From contig JAWKLF010000001.1 in NCBI GenBank assembly GCA_041392835.1, positions 930,001 to 994,000 of the forward strand: a stretch of DNA of 64,000 bases, given 5' to 3'. Shown here piece after piece: positions 7,801 to 15,417 of the stretch (the first letter of the stretch is position 1; every line of letters starts with the position of its first letter). A model generated the notes under the pieces. It was not told where the DNA came from. It searched no databases and saw only the letters and a list, made by a program, of their open reading frames with translations. A program made the position numbers and the translations under genes. The DNA is from OLB11 sp041392835 (lineage in GTDB: Bacteria; Bacteroidota; Bacteroidia; Chitinophagales; Chitinophagaceae).

Positions 7801-9368
7801 TCTTTCAGTATTTTTCGAGTATACTGTCTTCCATCGGCATGGTTTACTTGTAGAATATATATACCAGTAGGTAGCTTGCTTATATCCATGTGGTGTATAT
7901 GTGAAGGATAAATTTCATTTTCTGCAAGTACACGTGTTTGTAAGTCATACAATGTGGCTTTGCCAAAAATGCCACTTGAGGTTTGTATTTGTATGTTTTC
8001 GTGTGCAGGGTTAGGGAATATTTTCAAATCTAAGTCGCTTAGAAAAGTTTGTTGACTTAGTGGTACTTGTGTACAAGCATTGGCTGCTTGCAATACTAAG
8101 TTTACTTTTGAATAGTTTGATGTGGATGTAAGGGTAAAACTTTGTTCGCTTAATGTGTCTACTATACTCATAGGAAGACTTGTTTTAGATAAGCTTTGAT
8201 TATATTCATGGCAAGAAGTTTGCAATTGATTGTCTAATTGTAAGCATTGAGCTTCGGAACCGTTGTTCCAATATTTATACAAAGAACCAGCGCCAAAGGC
8301 ACATATACCTAATAGTGGAGAATATTTTATATCATTGAAGAGAGCGCCTTTGCCAGAGGATTCACCATAGCATTTGGTAACTAAGGTATCATTATCTTCA
8401 TTTACTTTTACAAATATAGCATTGCCTCCGCAAACTTGTGTTGGCTTGCAAAGCCCTGTGATAGCAAATTCGCCATTTGGCAACGAAGCCACTGCATAGT
8501 ATTGATCCCAATATTGATAAGATAATTCTGTATTGTTGATATATTGACCATTCGAATCAATAAGAACGCTTATACAATTTAATAAATCAACATTGGATGG
8601 ATGGCCTGAATAACCCACCATGAGGTAACGTTCTCTTTTGGAAGATTTAGCTAAGCCTGTGCTCAAAATAGACTTAGTAGCACTGCCATATACATAACTC
8701 CATATTTTTTGCCCGTCTGGTTTAATTTTTAAAAGGGTCATTCTATTAGGTGTGGATGAGCCTGTATTGTATGAAGCAGCACCCATGATGACTACGTTTT
8801 GCTCATTGTCAAATTCGATACCTCTTCCAAAAAAATATTGCGAATTTGCATTGTATTTTTTTGACCAAAGTATATTTCCACTTCCATCCAATTTGGCCAC
8901 TACCATATTGTTTAGGTTGTTTCCACATATGTAGATGTTACCGCTATTATCTTCCCCTAAGCCTTCTAAAGAATGTAGGTTGGAAAAATTTTTATACCAT
9001 AAAATACTTCCCTGAGGATTCACTCGCAAAAGAATAGACGAAATGCCAGTGCTCCAACAGGCTATATAATCATGATTGTTAGCTTCTATGACATAGCTTG
9101 CTGTGTTATAATTTTGGTCTAAAAAAAATCCCCACTTAAAAACCTGATTATTATCGAACAAGGCTAAAAGAGGTTTATCTCCTAAACCTATTCCAGTGGT
9201 TTTTAATATTTTGCTACATAATAATGTATTGCCTTGTGCATCTATAAGACCTTTTTGTCCAAGAAGGGTGTCTTGTGTAGAGCCATAGGTCAACGATAAG
9301 TTGGACTGAGCTTGCAGAGAGGTATAGCTTATTAGAAAAGCTAATAAAATGGAATAAAAGTTTTTCAT
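7797..9368 (-). CDS. T9SS type A sorting-domain protein with beta-propeller-like repeats
   Basis: A 523-residue exported protein. It has a signal peptide (about 1-20, ending SLQA|QS) and then a region of repeated short motifs such as GNILWSKKYN, GSILWYKNF and GQKIWSYVYG about 50-60 residues apart, which suggests a PQQ-like or SBBP-type beta-propeller. The final 75 residues are a type IX secretion tail beginning LKIFPNPAHENIQI and ending YTRKILKD. The T9SS would carry it across the outer membrane and attach or release it at the surface. Binding target unknown. It is probably transcribed alone. Confidence 0.82.
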   Translation of the reverse strand: MKNFYSILLAFLISYTSLQAQSNLSLTYGSTQDTLLGQKGLIDAQGNTLLCSKILKTTGIGLGDKPLLALFDNNQVFKWGFFLDQNYNTASYVIEANNHDYIACWSTGISSILLRVNPQGSILWYKNFSNLHSLEGLGEDNSGNIYICGNNLNNMVVAKLDGSGNILWSKKYNANSQYFFGRGIEFDNEQNVVIMGAASYNTGSSTPNRMTLLKIKPDGQKIWSYVYGSATKSILSTGLAKSSKRERYLMVGYSGHPSNVDLLNCISVLIDSNGQYINNTELSYQYWDQYYAVASLPNGEFAITGLCKPTQVCGGNAIFVKVNEDNDTLVTKCYGESSGKGALFNDIKYSPLLGICAFGAGSLYKYWNNGSEAQCLQLDNQLQTSCHEYNQSLSKTSLPMSIVDTLSEQSFTLTSTSNYSKVNLVLQAANACTQVPLSQQTFLSDLDLKIFPNPAHENIQIQTSSGIFGKATLYDLQTRVLAENEIYPSHIHHMDISKLPTGIYILQVNHADGRQYTRKILKD

Positions 9369-9424
9369 ATCAATAAGACGTGATGAAAAAAATAATAGTT
9401 TGAAAGTAATTTTAAAAAAAAAAA

Positions 9425-10426
9425 TTATTTTTTCTTCAATGCTAAAATTGAGAAATCGGTATCGGCTTTTCGAATAGTGTTTTTCAATCTACCTAAGCCT
9501 TCTATTTCCATTTCAACTATATCGCCATCTTGAAGCCACTGTACAGGATAGTTTGCATCGTGCAATAAACCAGTCCCATTGAGTTCCAAAAAACATCCAG
9601 TGCCAACGGTACCACTGCCAATCACATCGCCAGGCAATATGTCTACCCCATAGGCACATCGCTCCAATATTTCGGCAAAGGTCCAATCCATGTCGCCCAT
9701 ATTGCCTTCGCTTACTTGTTTGCCATTGACCCAACATTTCATAGTAAGATTATAAGAATTTCCTATATGATTATCTTTTGCATTCACTTTGTAGCTTGCC
9801 AACTCATCGGGTGTTACCAACATAGGGCCTATTACCGTACTAAAATCTTTCCCTTTGGCAGGACCTAAGTTCAAAAGCATTTCTTCCATTTGCAAGGTTC
9901 TTGCACTCATGTCATTCATTATCATATAACCGCCAATATATTCATCAGCGTCAGCGGCTTTAATATTTCTACCTTTTTTGCTAACTACGATGGCTACTTC
10001 TAATTCAAAATCGAGTTTTTGAAAATGATCGGGCATACACACAATATCACCTGGCCCTTGAATGGCATTGTGATTGGTAAAATAAAAAATAGGGTATTGG
10101 TCAAATTCGGCTATCATATCTACTTTTCTGTTTCTGCGTGCAGCAGCCACATGTTGTCTAAAAGCATATCCATCTCTACAACTGCTAGGGTAGGGCACGG
10201 GTGCCAAAATGCTTGCATCGGCATAAGTAGCATTTGCCTTGTATTTGCCAGCTTTAATGTCTTCATCATATTTCTTCAATGCGTCTATGTGGGTATCCCA
10301 GCTGCTTAAAAGGCCTTTCATAGTTTGGGGTAAGCTGTTGTCTAAAGCACTAATATTGTATAAAGCATCTTGGTGTAGTATAGCTAATTCTTCTTGAGCA
10401 TTGAAAAGGTGTGTAACTAATTTCAT
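9425..10426 (-). CDS. fumarylacetoacetate hydrolase family protein
   Basis: A FAH-superfamily metal-dependent hydrolase of 333 residues. It carries the family core: FYFTNHNAIQGPGD, DFELEVAIVVSKKGRNI with metal-binding Glu residues, GYMIMNDMSARTLQ and GDVIGSGTVGTGCFLELNG. It lacks the extra N-terminal SH3-like domain of true animal FAH but is longer than minimal FAH proteins. The family cleaves C-C bonds in aromatic-compound breakdown or decarboxylates keto acids; the exact substrate is unclear. The frame reaches a TTG at 10441, but that codon lies in the promoter -7 box, so the ATG at 10426 is chosen. Confidence 0.85.
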   Translation of the reverse strand: MKLVTHLFNAQEELAILHQDALYNISALDNSLPQTMKGLLSSWDTHIDALKKYDEDIKAGKYKANATYADASILAPVPYPSSCRDGYAFRQHVAAARRNRKVDMIAEFDQYPIFYFTNHNAIQGPGDIVCMPDHFQKLDFELEVAIVVSKKGRNIKAADADEYIGGYMIMNDMSARTLQMEEMLLNLGPAKGKDFSTVIGPMLVTPDELASYKVNAKDNHIGNSYNLTMKCWVNGKQVSEGNMGDMDWTFAEILERCAYGVDILPGDVIGSGTVGTGCFLELNGTGLLHDANYPVQWLQDGDIVEMEIEGLGRLKNTIRKADTDFSILALKKK

Positions 10427-10438
10427 ATATTTTTTTTG

Positions 10439-10446
10439 CAAAGGTA
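10439..10446 (-). promoter_or_regulatory. TACCTTTG -7 box for the FAH-family gene
   Basis: On the minus strand TACCTTTG matches TAnnTTTG and ends 12 bases before the ATG at 10426. It overlaps the alternative TTG start at 10441, which argues against that start. No clear -33 element is visible. Confidence 0.45.
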
Positions 10447-10488
10447 CAAGTTATACTAAACTTAAACTATAGATAGACCTTTTTAATA

Positions 10489-10524
10489 AAGCCTACAGAA
10501 GAACTGTTTGGGCTTCTTTTTTTT
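10489..10524 (+). terminator. weak hairpin followed by T-run
   Basis: AAAGCC-TACAG pairs imperfectly with CTGTTT-GGGCTT and is followed by nine Ts. No plus-strand gene ends just before it, so it may be a remnant or part of the structured repeat region that follows. Confidence 0.3.
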
Positions 10525-10663
10525 ATTTCCGCAAAAAAGAAGATAGAGCTTAATCTCATTGTTTGTGTACACACAAAACTTTTATTTTCATACAGCTTTT
10601 TCAAAGTAATTGTTTATAAAATAAAGATACTAAAAAAATTTTTTGCAATACGTTCTTATACTA

Positions 10664-10800
10664 CTTCTTATCTAATATCAACTCCCTTTAATTGAAAAGA
10701 TTTTTTTTCATTCCATTCATTTTCTTCAATGAGAAAGAACATGTCGGAATGCGTTTTTGAAGGAAAGTTGGTGGGGAAACAAACCATGGGTTGAAAGAGA
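10664..10800. repeat. structured repeat, copy 1 (left of toxin-antitoxin pair)
   Basis: Starts CTTCTTATCTAATATC and runs through a hairpin-forming part (CATTCC ... GGAATG, 10709-10751) to GTGGGGAAACAAACC and GGGTTGA. A second copy with about 80-85 percent identity by eye starts at 11655 in the same orientation, and its right end reads TGTGGGGACACAAACC then AAGGGTTGA. A degraded piece of the right end appears at 49330-49356. The rest of 10442-10925 is AT-rich and I see no gene there. Confidence 0.65.
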
Positions 10801-10925
10801 ATTGTGGTTAGTAATAAATTTTAATTAATTTCATTTGCTTATTCAACTTAAGTACAATTGCAGTTCAAATGTAAAGATTTGGAAGTTGTGTATAAATAAA
10901 CTATTTTCACATAAAACTAGGAGCG

Positions 10926-11153
10926 ATGGATTATAACAAATTTATAGAACGAAATCCAGAAATTATGTTGGGCAAACCAGTAATAAAAGGAACAAGGATT
11001 ACTGTGGAATTAATTATGCGAAAATTAGCAGGCGGTTTCAATATTGATAAATTAATTGAAAATTATCCTCACCTCACCTCAGCTCAAATTTATGCAGCTC
11101 TTGAATATGCTGCCGATATGATTGCCAATGAAGATGAATTAGTGATGGTATGA
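10926..11153 (+). CDS. DUF433 antitoxin
   Basis: A 75-residue protein of the DUF433 family, a winged-helix-like antitoxin paired with DUF5615 PIN-like toxins. The motif NPEIMLGKPVIKGTRITV near the N-terminus is the family hallmark, followed by a helical part (LTSAQIYAALEYAADMI) that contacts the toxin and DNA. Its stop overlaps the toxin start by four bases (ATGA), the usual translational coupling of type II modules. It probably represses its own promoter. The gene lies between two copies of a repeat, which suggests it arrived as a small island. Confidence 0.85.
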   Translation: MDYNKFIERNPEIMLGKPVIKGTRITVELIMRKLAGGFNIDKLIENYPHLTSAQIYAALEYAADMIANEDELVMV

Positions 11154-11497
11154 TTATACTAGACGAGAATATTGAAGAGCATTGGATTCAACTTGTAAAA
11201 AATGCAGGGTTTGAATATTTTTCAATACGCGAAAATTGCGCTGGAATTTCCGATAGAGAAGTAATTGAATTGGCAAATTCAAAAGGAGGATTGTTTGTAA
11301 CCGAAGATAAAGATTTTGGCGAATTGGTTTTTTCTCATGGAATTGAAAATGTCTCTGTATTATTTATGCGGTATGATCAACCAGAATATGAACAAATTCA
11401 GCATTATTTTATAAAATGCATATCAGAATATTTCGAAAACCCTTACACCTGTTTTATCACAATATCGAAGAATAAAATAAGGATAAGAAAGATTTAA
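11150..11497 (+). CDS. DUF5615 PIN-like toxin
   Basis: A 115-residue PIN-like protein. The N-terminal MIILDENI supplies the first acidic metal ligands, SDREVIELA the next, and LFVTEDKDFGELV the conserved central motif with several Asp/Glu. PIN-fold toxins are Mg-dependent RNases; DUF5615 members are predicted toxins and few have been tested. Translation is coupled to the DUF433 antitoxin by a four-base overlap. Length is normal, with no frameshift, so the module looks intact. Confidence 0.82.
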   Translation: MIILDENIEEHWIQLVKNAGFEYFSIRENCAGISDREVIELANSKGGLFVTEDKDFGELVFSHGIENVSVLFMRYDQPEYEQIQHYFIKCISEYFENPYTCFITISKNKIRIRKI

Positions 11498-11654
11498 ATC
11501 TTCAATATTTAGCTTTATGTGTTATCTAAAACTTCGCATTCCCACAAAATGTTTATGTACATGAATTTCCATCATAAACTTTTTACAATCAAATTTACGA
11601 AAACTTAAACGAGGATTTTAAGATTTGAAGTTCTGAAAACTTCGTGGTTTATTT

Positions 11655-11956
11655 CTTCTTATCGAATATCCATAATCTTTAATTGAAAAGATTTTTTTTC
11701 ATTCCATTCATTTTTTTAATGTGAAAGAGCATGTCGGAATTTAGGTTTGACCCAAATTATGCATTAGCATTCGCTAAAGGCATTAACGACTAATAAAATC
11801 AATCCATTTAGGATTTTTTAGAAATCCCAAATGGTGATTTTCTAAGTCGGGGAAAACCCAAGTAATGCAAGTAGTTCACTCCTTTCAGTCGTTTCTATTA
11901 CATAACTTGGGTTAAAAAAAGGTTTGTGGGGACACAAACCAAGGGTTGAGGGGCTA
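11655..11956. repeat. structured repeat, copy 2, interrupted by a MITE-like insertion
   Basis: The left part (11655-11740) repeats 10664-10750, including CTTTAATTGAAAAG, the T8 tract and CATGTCGGAAT. The right part (11917-11956) has GGTTTGTGGGGACACAAACC, itself a 7-bp stem hairpin, then AAGGGTTGAG. In copy 1 these two parts are only about 20 bases apart; here 171 bases intervene. The remaining stretch 11498-11654 shows no gene. Confidence 0.6.
11746..11916. mobile_element. MITE-like element, 171 bp, with 22-bp terminal inverted repeats
   Basis: The ends TTTGACCCAAATTATGCATTAG and, on the other strand, TTTAACCCAAGTTATGTAATAG match at 18 of 22 positions. Internally there is a hairpin (CCATTTAGGATTT / GAAATCCCAAATGG, 11807-11838), and AACGACT occurs near both ends in inverted orientation. 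No open reading frame of note is inside. It splits a repeat whose uninterrupted copy exists at 10664-10800, which shows it was inserted. No clear target-site duplication is visible, and I cannot name the parent transposon. Confidence 0.6.
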
Positions 11957-11999
11957 ATAATCCCATTACCATTTCTAATAATTAATTTGATTAAATAGT

Positions 12000-13184
12000 T
12001 CAGAAGATTAAAGTATCTACTAAATCGCCTTGGGCAACATCCGATTGATTTTCGGAAAGATATACCAAAGCATTTGCGATAGCAAAACTGTTCATCTTAT
12101 ACGATTCTTGATGAGGAAGCACCTCTATACCATGTGGCTGTATTTTTGCTTTTAAAAACTGGCCTAAGCCAACTTTTTTTTGTAGAGCCTGTAGCAAAGG
12201 CATTTTTATATGCATTAATTCTGTTTGTCTGAAACCCATGCACAATTTGATGGCAACATATACATAGATATAAAAACAAGTAAGCACAGAGGCTGGATTG
12301 CCGGGTAAACCAAAAATTAAGGTATTGTTTTTTTTTCCAAAATAAAGAGGCTTACCAGGTTTTTGTTTTACTTTATGAAATAGTTGTTCGGTACCTAATT
12401 GTTTTAGCGCAGCTACTACAAAATCATAATCGCCTACAGACACACCACCGGTAATAAGTAGTATATCTATTTCAGACTGAAATAGTTCATCAAAGCATAG
12501 CGATATTTTTTCTTTATCATCTGAGACTATAATATGTCTTAGGCTTTGAATATGTAGTGTACTCAAAGCAGCATGCAATGCAGCGGCATTGCTTTCGTAA
12601 ATTTCGCCTTCTTGCAAGGGGGTTGGAGCTTGCACAAGTTCTTTGCCTGTAGTTACAATAGCTATACGAGGTTTTCGATGTACTTCTACTTCATGCATAC
12701 CTATACTGGTCAATAAGGAAATCATGGCAGGCGTTAATGCATCTCCTTTTTGTGCTATTAGTTCTCCTTTTTTGTTTTGAGAAGCTATAGGCCGTATGTG
12801 CATATCCAAAAAGGGCTTTTGAAGTATGGTTATTTTATCTTCTTGTTGTTCTACGTGTTCAATCTGTACTATGGTATCACACGAGTTAGGAACCAAAGCG
12901 CCAGTAAATATTTTGATACAATCATTTTTTTGAAGCACTAATTTTTGATCGCAAGAGCCCGCACTTTGCTCTCCTTGAATAGTAAATGTAGAGGATGAAG
13001 ATAAGTCTTGAAATCGAATGGCATAGCCATCCATTGCGGCTTGCCTAAACGCTGGAAAATCCATAGGAGCATATATAGCTTGTGCAAGCGCATAGCCTTG
13101 GCTTTGGGCTAAAGGTATTGTTTGGGTGGCTAAGGACTTGCTATGTTGATGGATGAGTTCTTTTGCTTCTTCTACAGAAATCAT
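12000..13184 (-). CDS. moeA: molybdopterin molybdotransferase MoeA
   Basis: A 394-residue MoeA (gephyrin E-domain family) enzyme that inserts molybdate into adenylylated molybdopterin. Evidence in order: the N-terminal VEEAKELI ... FRQAAMDGYAIR (domain I-III), GALVPNSCDTIVQIEH, the MPT-binding motif TGGVSVGDYD (about 246-255), KPGKPLYFGKK and GLPGNPASVLTCF. The last three define the active site. Length is typical. No other molybdenum cofactor gene is in the window. It starts six bases from the stop of the upstream hypothetical gene on the same strand, so the two may be co-transcribed. Confidence 0.92.
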   Translation of the reverse strand: MISVEEAKELIHQHSKSLATQTIPLAQSQGYALAQAIYAPMDFPAFRQAAMDGYAIRFQDLSSSSTFTIQGEQSAGSCDQKLVLQKNDCIKIFTGALVPNSCDTIVQIEHVEQQEDKITILQKPFLDMHIRPIASQNKKGELIAQKGDALTPAMISLLTSIGMHEVEVHRKPRIAIVTTGKELVQAPTPLQEGEIYESNAAALHAALSTLHIQSLRHIIVSDDKEKISLCFDELFQSEIDILLITGGVSVGDYDFVVAALKQLGTEQLFHKVKQKPGKPLYFGKKNNTLIFGLPGNPASVLTCFYIYVYVAIKLCMGFRQTELMHIKMPLLQALQKKVGLGQFLKAKIQPHGIEVLPHQESYKMNSFAIANALVYLSENQSDVAQGDLVDTLIF

Positions 13185-13190
13185 AAATTA

Positions 13191-13904
13191 TTATTTTGTC
13201 ATCTGCTTTAAATAATAAAGAGCAGTATTTTCTGCTAATACTAATTCATTGGGTTGCCATTTGATAATACGATAGGTTTTATTTTCACTTGTAAGATTTA
13301 CCTTTATGGTATCGCCTTCTATAGTAAATGTGCCTTGTTCGGTATATACACTATCGGTATTGTTGAGTGTTATATTACCTTTGAAAACGTCATAGCCTTC
13401 GCCCTTTGCAAGTATTTGTATAGCCTTGATATAATATCTTGAGGGCTCATATTCTGAATCGGTTTTTTTGTAACATGACCACTTGCCAATAAAATCTTTT
13501 TTATAAATGCCCTCCTTTTTTGTTGTTGTAGTAGTTGGTATTACTCTATTGATAGGTGAGTTGCCAAACTCTTCTACTTTATAAAAATGATGTTGGATAT
13601 CGTCTTCGTCTGTGAGTGTTAAAAGGTCATCAGAGCTTAATGTTACTTTATATTTTTGTGATTTGAATTGCAACACATTTTTTTCATAGCTATAATCACC
13701 CATTTTGGTAGAGCCTATTTTTTCTCGCCACAGCATAAAGTTATCATCTCGAAGTTGTAGTTGAACGGTATCTTGAAAGGAAATATTTTTTTTCTTTTTT
13801 GTTCTACTGCTTTCTTCCCATTTGCCAATTAGTTTTTCTAAAGGAGCTTGGGCTTGTATGTTTGTATAAATAAGTACAAAAAAAATAGAATAAAAGAGTT
13901 TCAT
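13191..13904 (-). CDS. secreted protein with two lipocalin-like halves, unknown function
   Basis: The 237-residue product has a signal peptide (about 1-18, ending NIQA|QA). The mature part looks like an internal duplication: LIGKWEESSRT at about 24 and FIGKWSCYKKT at about 138 each start a beta-rich stretch of 80-95 residues, as in lipocalin-like DUF families of Bacteroidota that begin with a G-x-W motif. The two halves are joined by a Thr/Lys-rich linker. No catalytic residues are evident. It precedes moeA by six bases but no functional link is apparent. Confidence 0.6.
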   Translation of the reverse strand: MKLFYSIFFVLIYTNIQAQAPLEKLIGKWEESSRTKKKKNISFQDTVQLQLRDDNFMLWREKIGSTKMGDYSYEKNVLQFKSQKYKVTLSSDDLLTLTDEDDIQHHFYKVEEFGNSPINRVIPTTTTTKKEGIYKKDFIGKWSCYKKTDSEYEPSRYYIKAIQILAKGEGYDVFKGNITLNNTDSVYTEQGTFTIEGDTIKVNLTSENKTYRIIKWQPNELVLAENTALYYLKQMTK

Positions 13905-13977
13905 ATAGTTGAGTTTAATTTATTCAAAGATACGAAGTGGTACTTGTAAAAAATAATCTTGAAAAGTATTTGAAAAA

Positions 13978-14397
13978 TCAATCATTGACCCAGTTTTTAG
14001 CATCTTGAACAAGATGTTTTAATACAATGCTTACATTGTATTTTTCTTGTATATAATTGGCTATATAATCTGCGCAATACACTGATCGATGTTGCCCGCC
14101 AGTGCACCCAAAACTAATCATGAGGTTTTCAAAGTTCCTACTAATATAATCTTCTATAGAGATGCCTATAACTTGCTTTACGCCCTCCAAAAAGGTATGT
14201 ATTTTGGTTTTGGATTCTAAAAAGTCTTTTACAGCTTGATCTCGTCCTGTTTGTTTTTTGTATTCATCAAAACGACCTGGATTCAATATGCCTCTACAAT
14301 CAAACACAAAGCCACCACCATTGCCACTGTCGTCAGTTGGTAAGCCTTGTTTAAAAGAAAAACTCTGTACTCGAATAGTCAATGTTGCTTTAGTCAT
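13978..14397 (-). CDS. RapZ C-terminal domain-like protein
   Basis: A 139-residue protein equal to the C-terminal half of RapZ, the domain that binds glucosamine-6-phosphate and an RNA regulator in E. coli. The motifs FVFDCRGILNPGR and FGCTGGQHRSVYCADYI are the conserved phosphosugar-binding signature. The N-terminal Walker-type kinase domain of RapZ is absent. Its start overlaps the end of the phosphotransferase gene (14390) by eight bases, so the two are translationally coupled. In some Bacteroidota I recall such domains fused or adjacent to sugar kinases, which suggests a common role in amino-sugar sensing or metabolism. Confidence 0.78.
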   Translation of the reverse strand: MTKATLTIRVQSFSFKQGLPTDDSGNGGGFVFDCRGILNPGRFDEYKKQTGRDQAVKDFLESKTKIHTFLEGVKQVIGISIEDYISRNFENLMISFGCTGGQHRSVYCADYIANYIQEKYNVSIVLKHLVQDAKNWVND

Positions 14398-15397
14398 GTT
14401 TGAAATGTTGATATTTTAATATAATAGATGGATGTATGAGCGCTTTTATTATGTTTTGTAGGCATGGGTAGCTAAATTCTATTTGCTGATTATACCAGCT
14501 AGATAGATTTTGTAAGCCTTGTGGTATACTGGATATAAAGTGTGGTTTTTTTTCGATCAGACCTCTAAGTCCATAGGCTCCTAAAACTTGTAATAATCGA
14601 ATTAATACCAAATTATTATACTCTTTATCAAAAATATCTTCTTGTATCTGAATTAATTTTTTCACTTCAGATTTATACAAAGTATACAAATCTTGTTTCC
14701 ATATTTCAGGTAGTTTGGCTTTGGCTTGCCAAAGCAAAGAAGCTACATCGTATTGTATAGGTCCTTTCATGCCTCCTTGAAAATCTATGAATCCAATTTG
14801 CTTTTCGTGTATCATGATATTTCTACTTTGAAAATCGCGATACATAAAAAATGTATATCGACAGGCATTAAGCTCATGAGCTAATTGTTCAAATTCGTTT
14901 TGAAGCTTTTGTTTGTCGTAATCTATAGTTTGCGATGCTAAAAAATAATTTTTAAAATAATTCAAATCGGCCAGTACAGCTTGGTCATCAAAACGTTTTG
15001 AATGAAAACAGTTTGCATAATCAATAATTCTGTCGCCTTCAATTTGTAAACGTGCAAGTTGTTGTAAAGCTGCGCTATAATATGCGTAAATAGTATTGGT
15101 ATGACCGTCTTCTAAAAGCTTGTCAAGCAATGACTGCTTACCCAAGTCCTGCAATAAATAGCTATTGCCTAGGGAGCTTTTGGCCAAAATGGGTGAAACA
15201 GGCAATTTTAAACCATAAAACTGTTCTGTAAAGTAAATAAAACTTTTATTTTCATTTAGGTTGTTGCTTTCGCAAAGAATAAATTTATCATTCTTTGTAA
15301 TGATTCTTGTATATAATCTATCTGATCCTGCTTGTGGTATTTTTTGAGTTTCTATAATATTTTCTTGACCAATAAAATCTAAAGCTTCTTTAAACAT
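14390..15397 (-). CDS. APH-family phosphotransferase, possibly an amino-sugar kinase (AmgK-like)
   Basis: A 335-residue kinase-like protein of the aminoglycoside phosphotransferase fold. The catalytic loop reads YRDFQSRNIM (usual HGDxxxxN, so Asp and Asn are kept) and the metal-binding segment is GFIDFQGGMKGP, equivalent to the DFG motif. An N-terminal beta-rich lobe contains RLYTRIITKNDKFILCES. Similar proteins include AmgK, which phosphorylates the anomeric position of MurNAc/GlcNAc. Coupling to a RapZ-C-like gene supports an amino-sugar substrate, but that is inference; nucleotidyltransferase MurU is not nearby. Confidence 0.7.
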   Translation of the reverse strand: MFKEALDFIGQENIIETQKIPQAGSDRLYTRIITKNDKFILCESNNLNENKSFIYFTEQFYGLKLPVSPILAKSSLGNSYLLQDLGKQSLLDKLLEDGHTNTIYAYYSAALQQLARLQIEGDRIIDYANCFHSKRFDDQAVLADLNYFKNYFLASQTIDYDKQKLQNEFEQLAHELNACRYTFFMYRDFQSRNIMIHEKQIGFIDFQGGMKGPIQYDVASLLWQAKAKLPEIWKQDLYTLYKSEVKKLIQIQEDIFDKEYNNLVLIRLLQVLGAYGLRGLIEKKPHFISSIPQGLQNLSSWYNQQIEFSYPCLQNIIKALIHPSIILKYQHFKHD

Positions 15398-15417
15398 TTA
15401 TTTTTTTATTTTTTTTA

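Noticed and set aside
10019..10309. 96-residue plus-strand frame inside the FAH-family gene
   Set aside because: Antisense to a conserved enzyme core, with no start context or domain.
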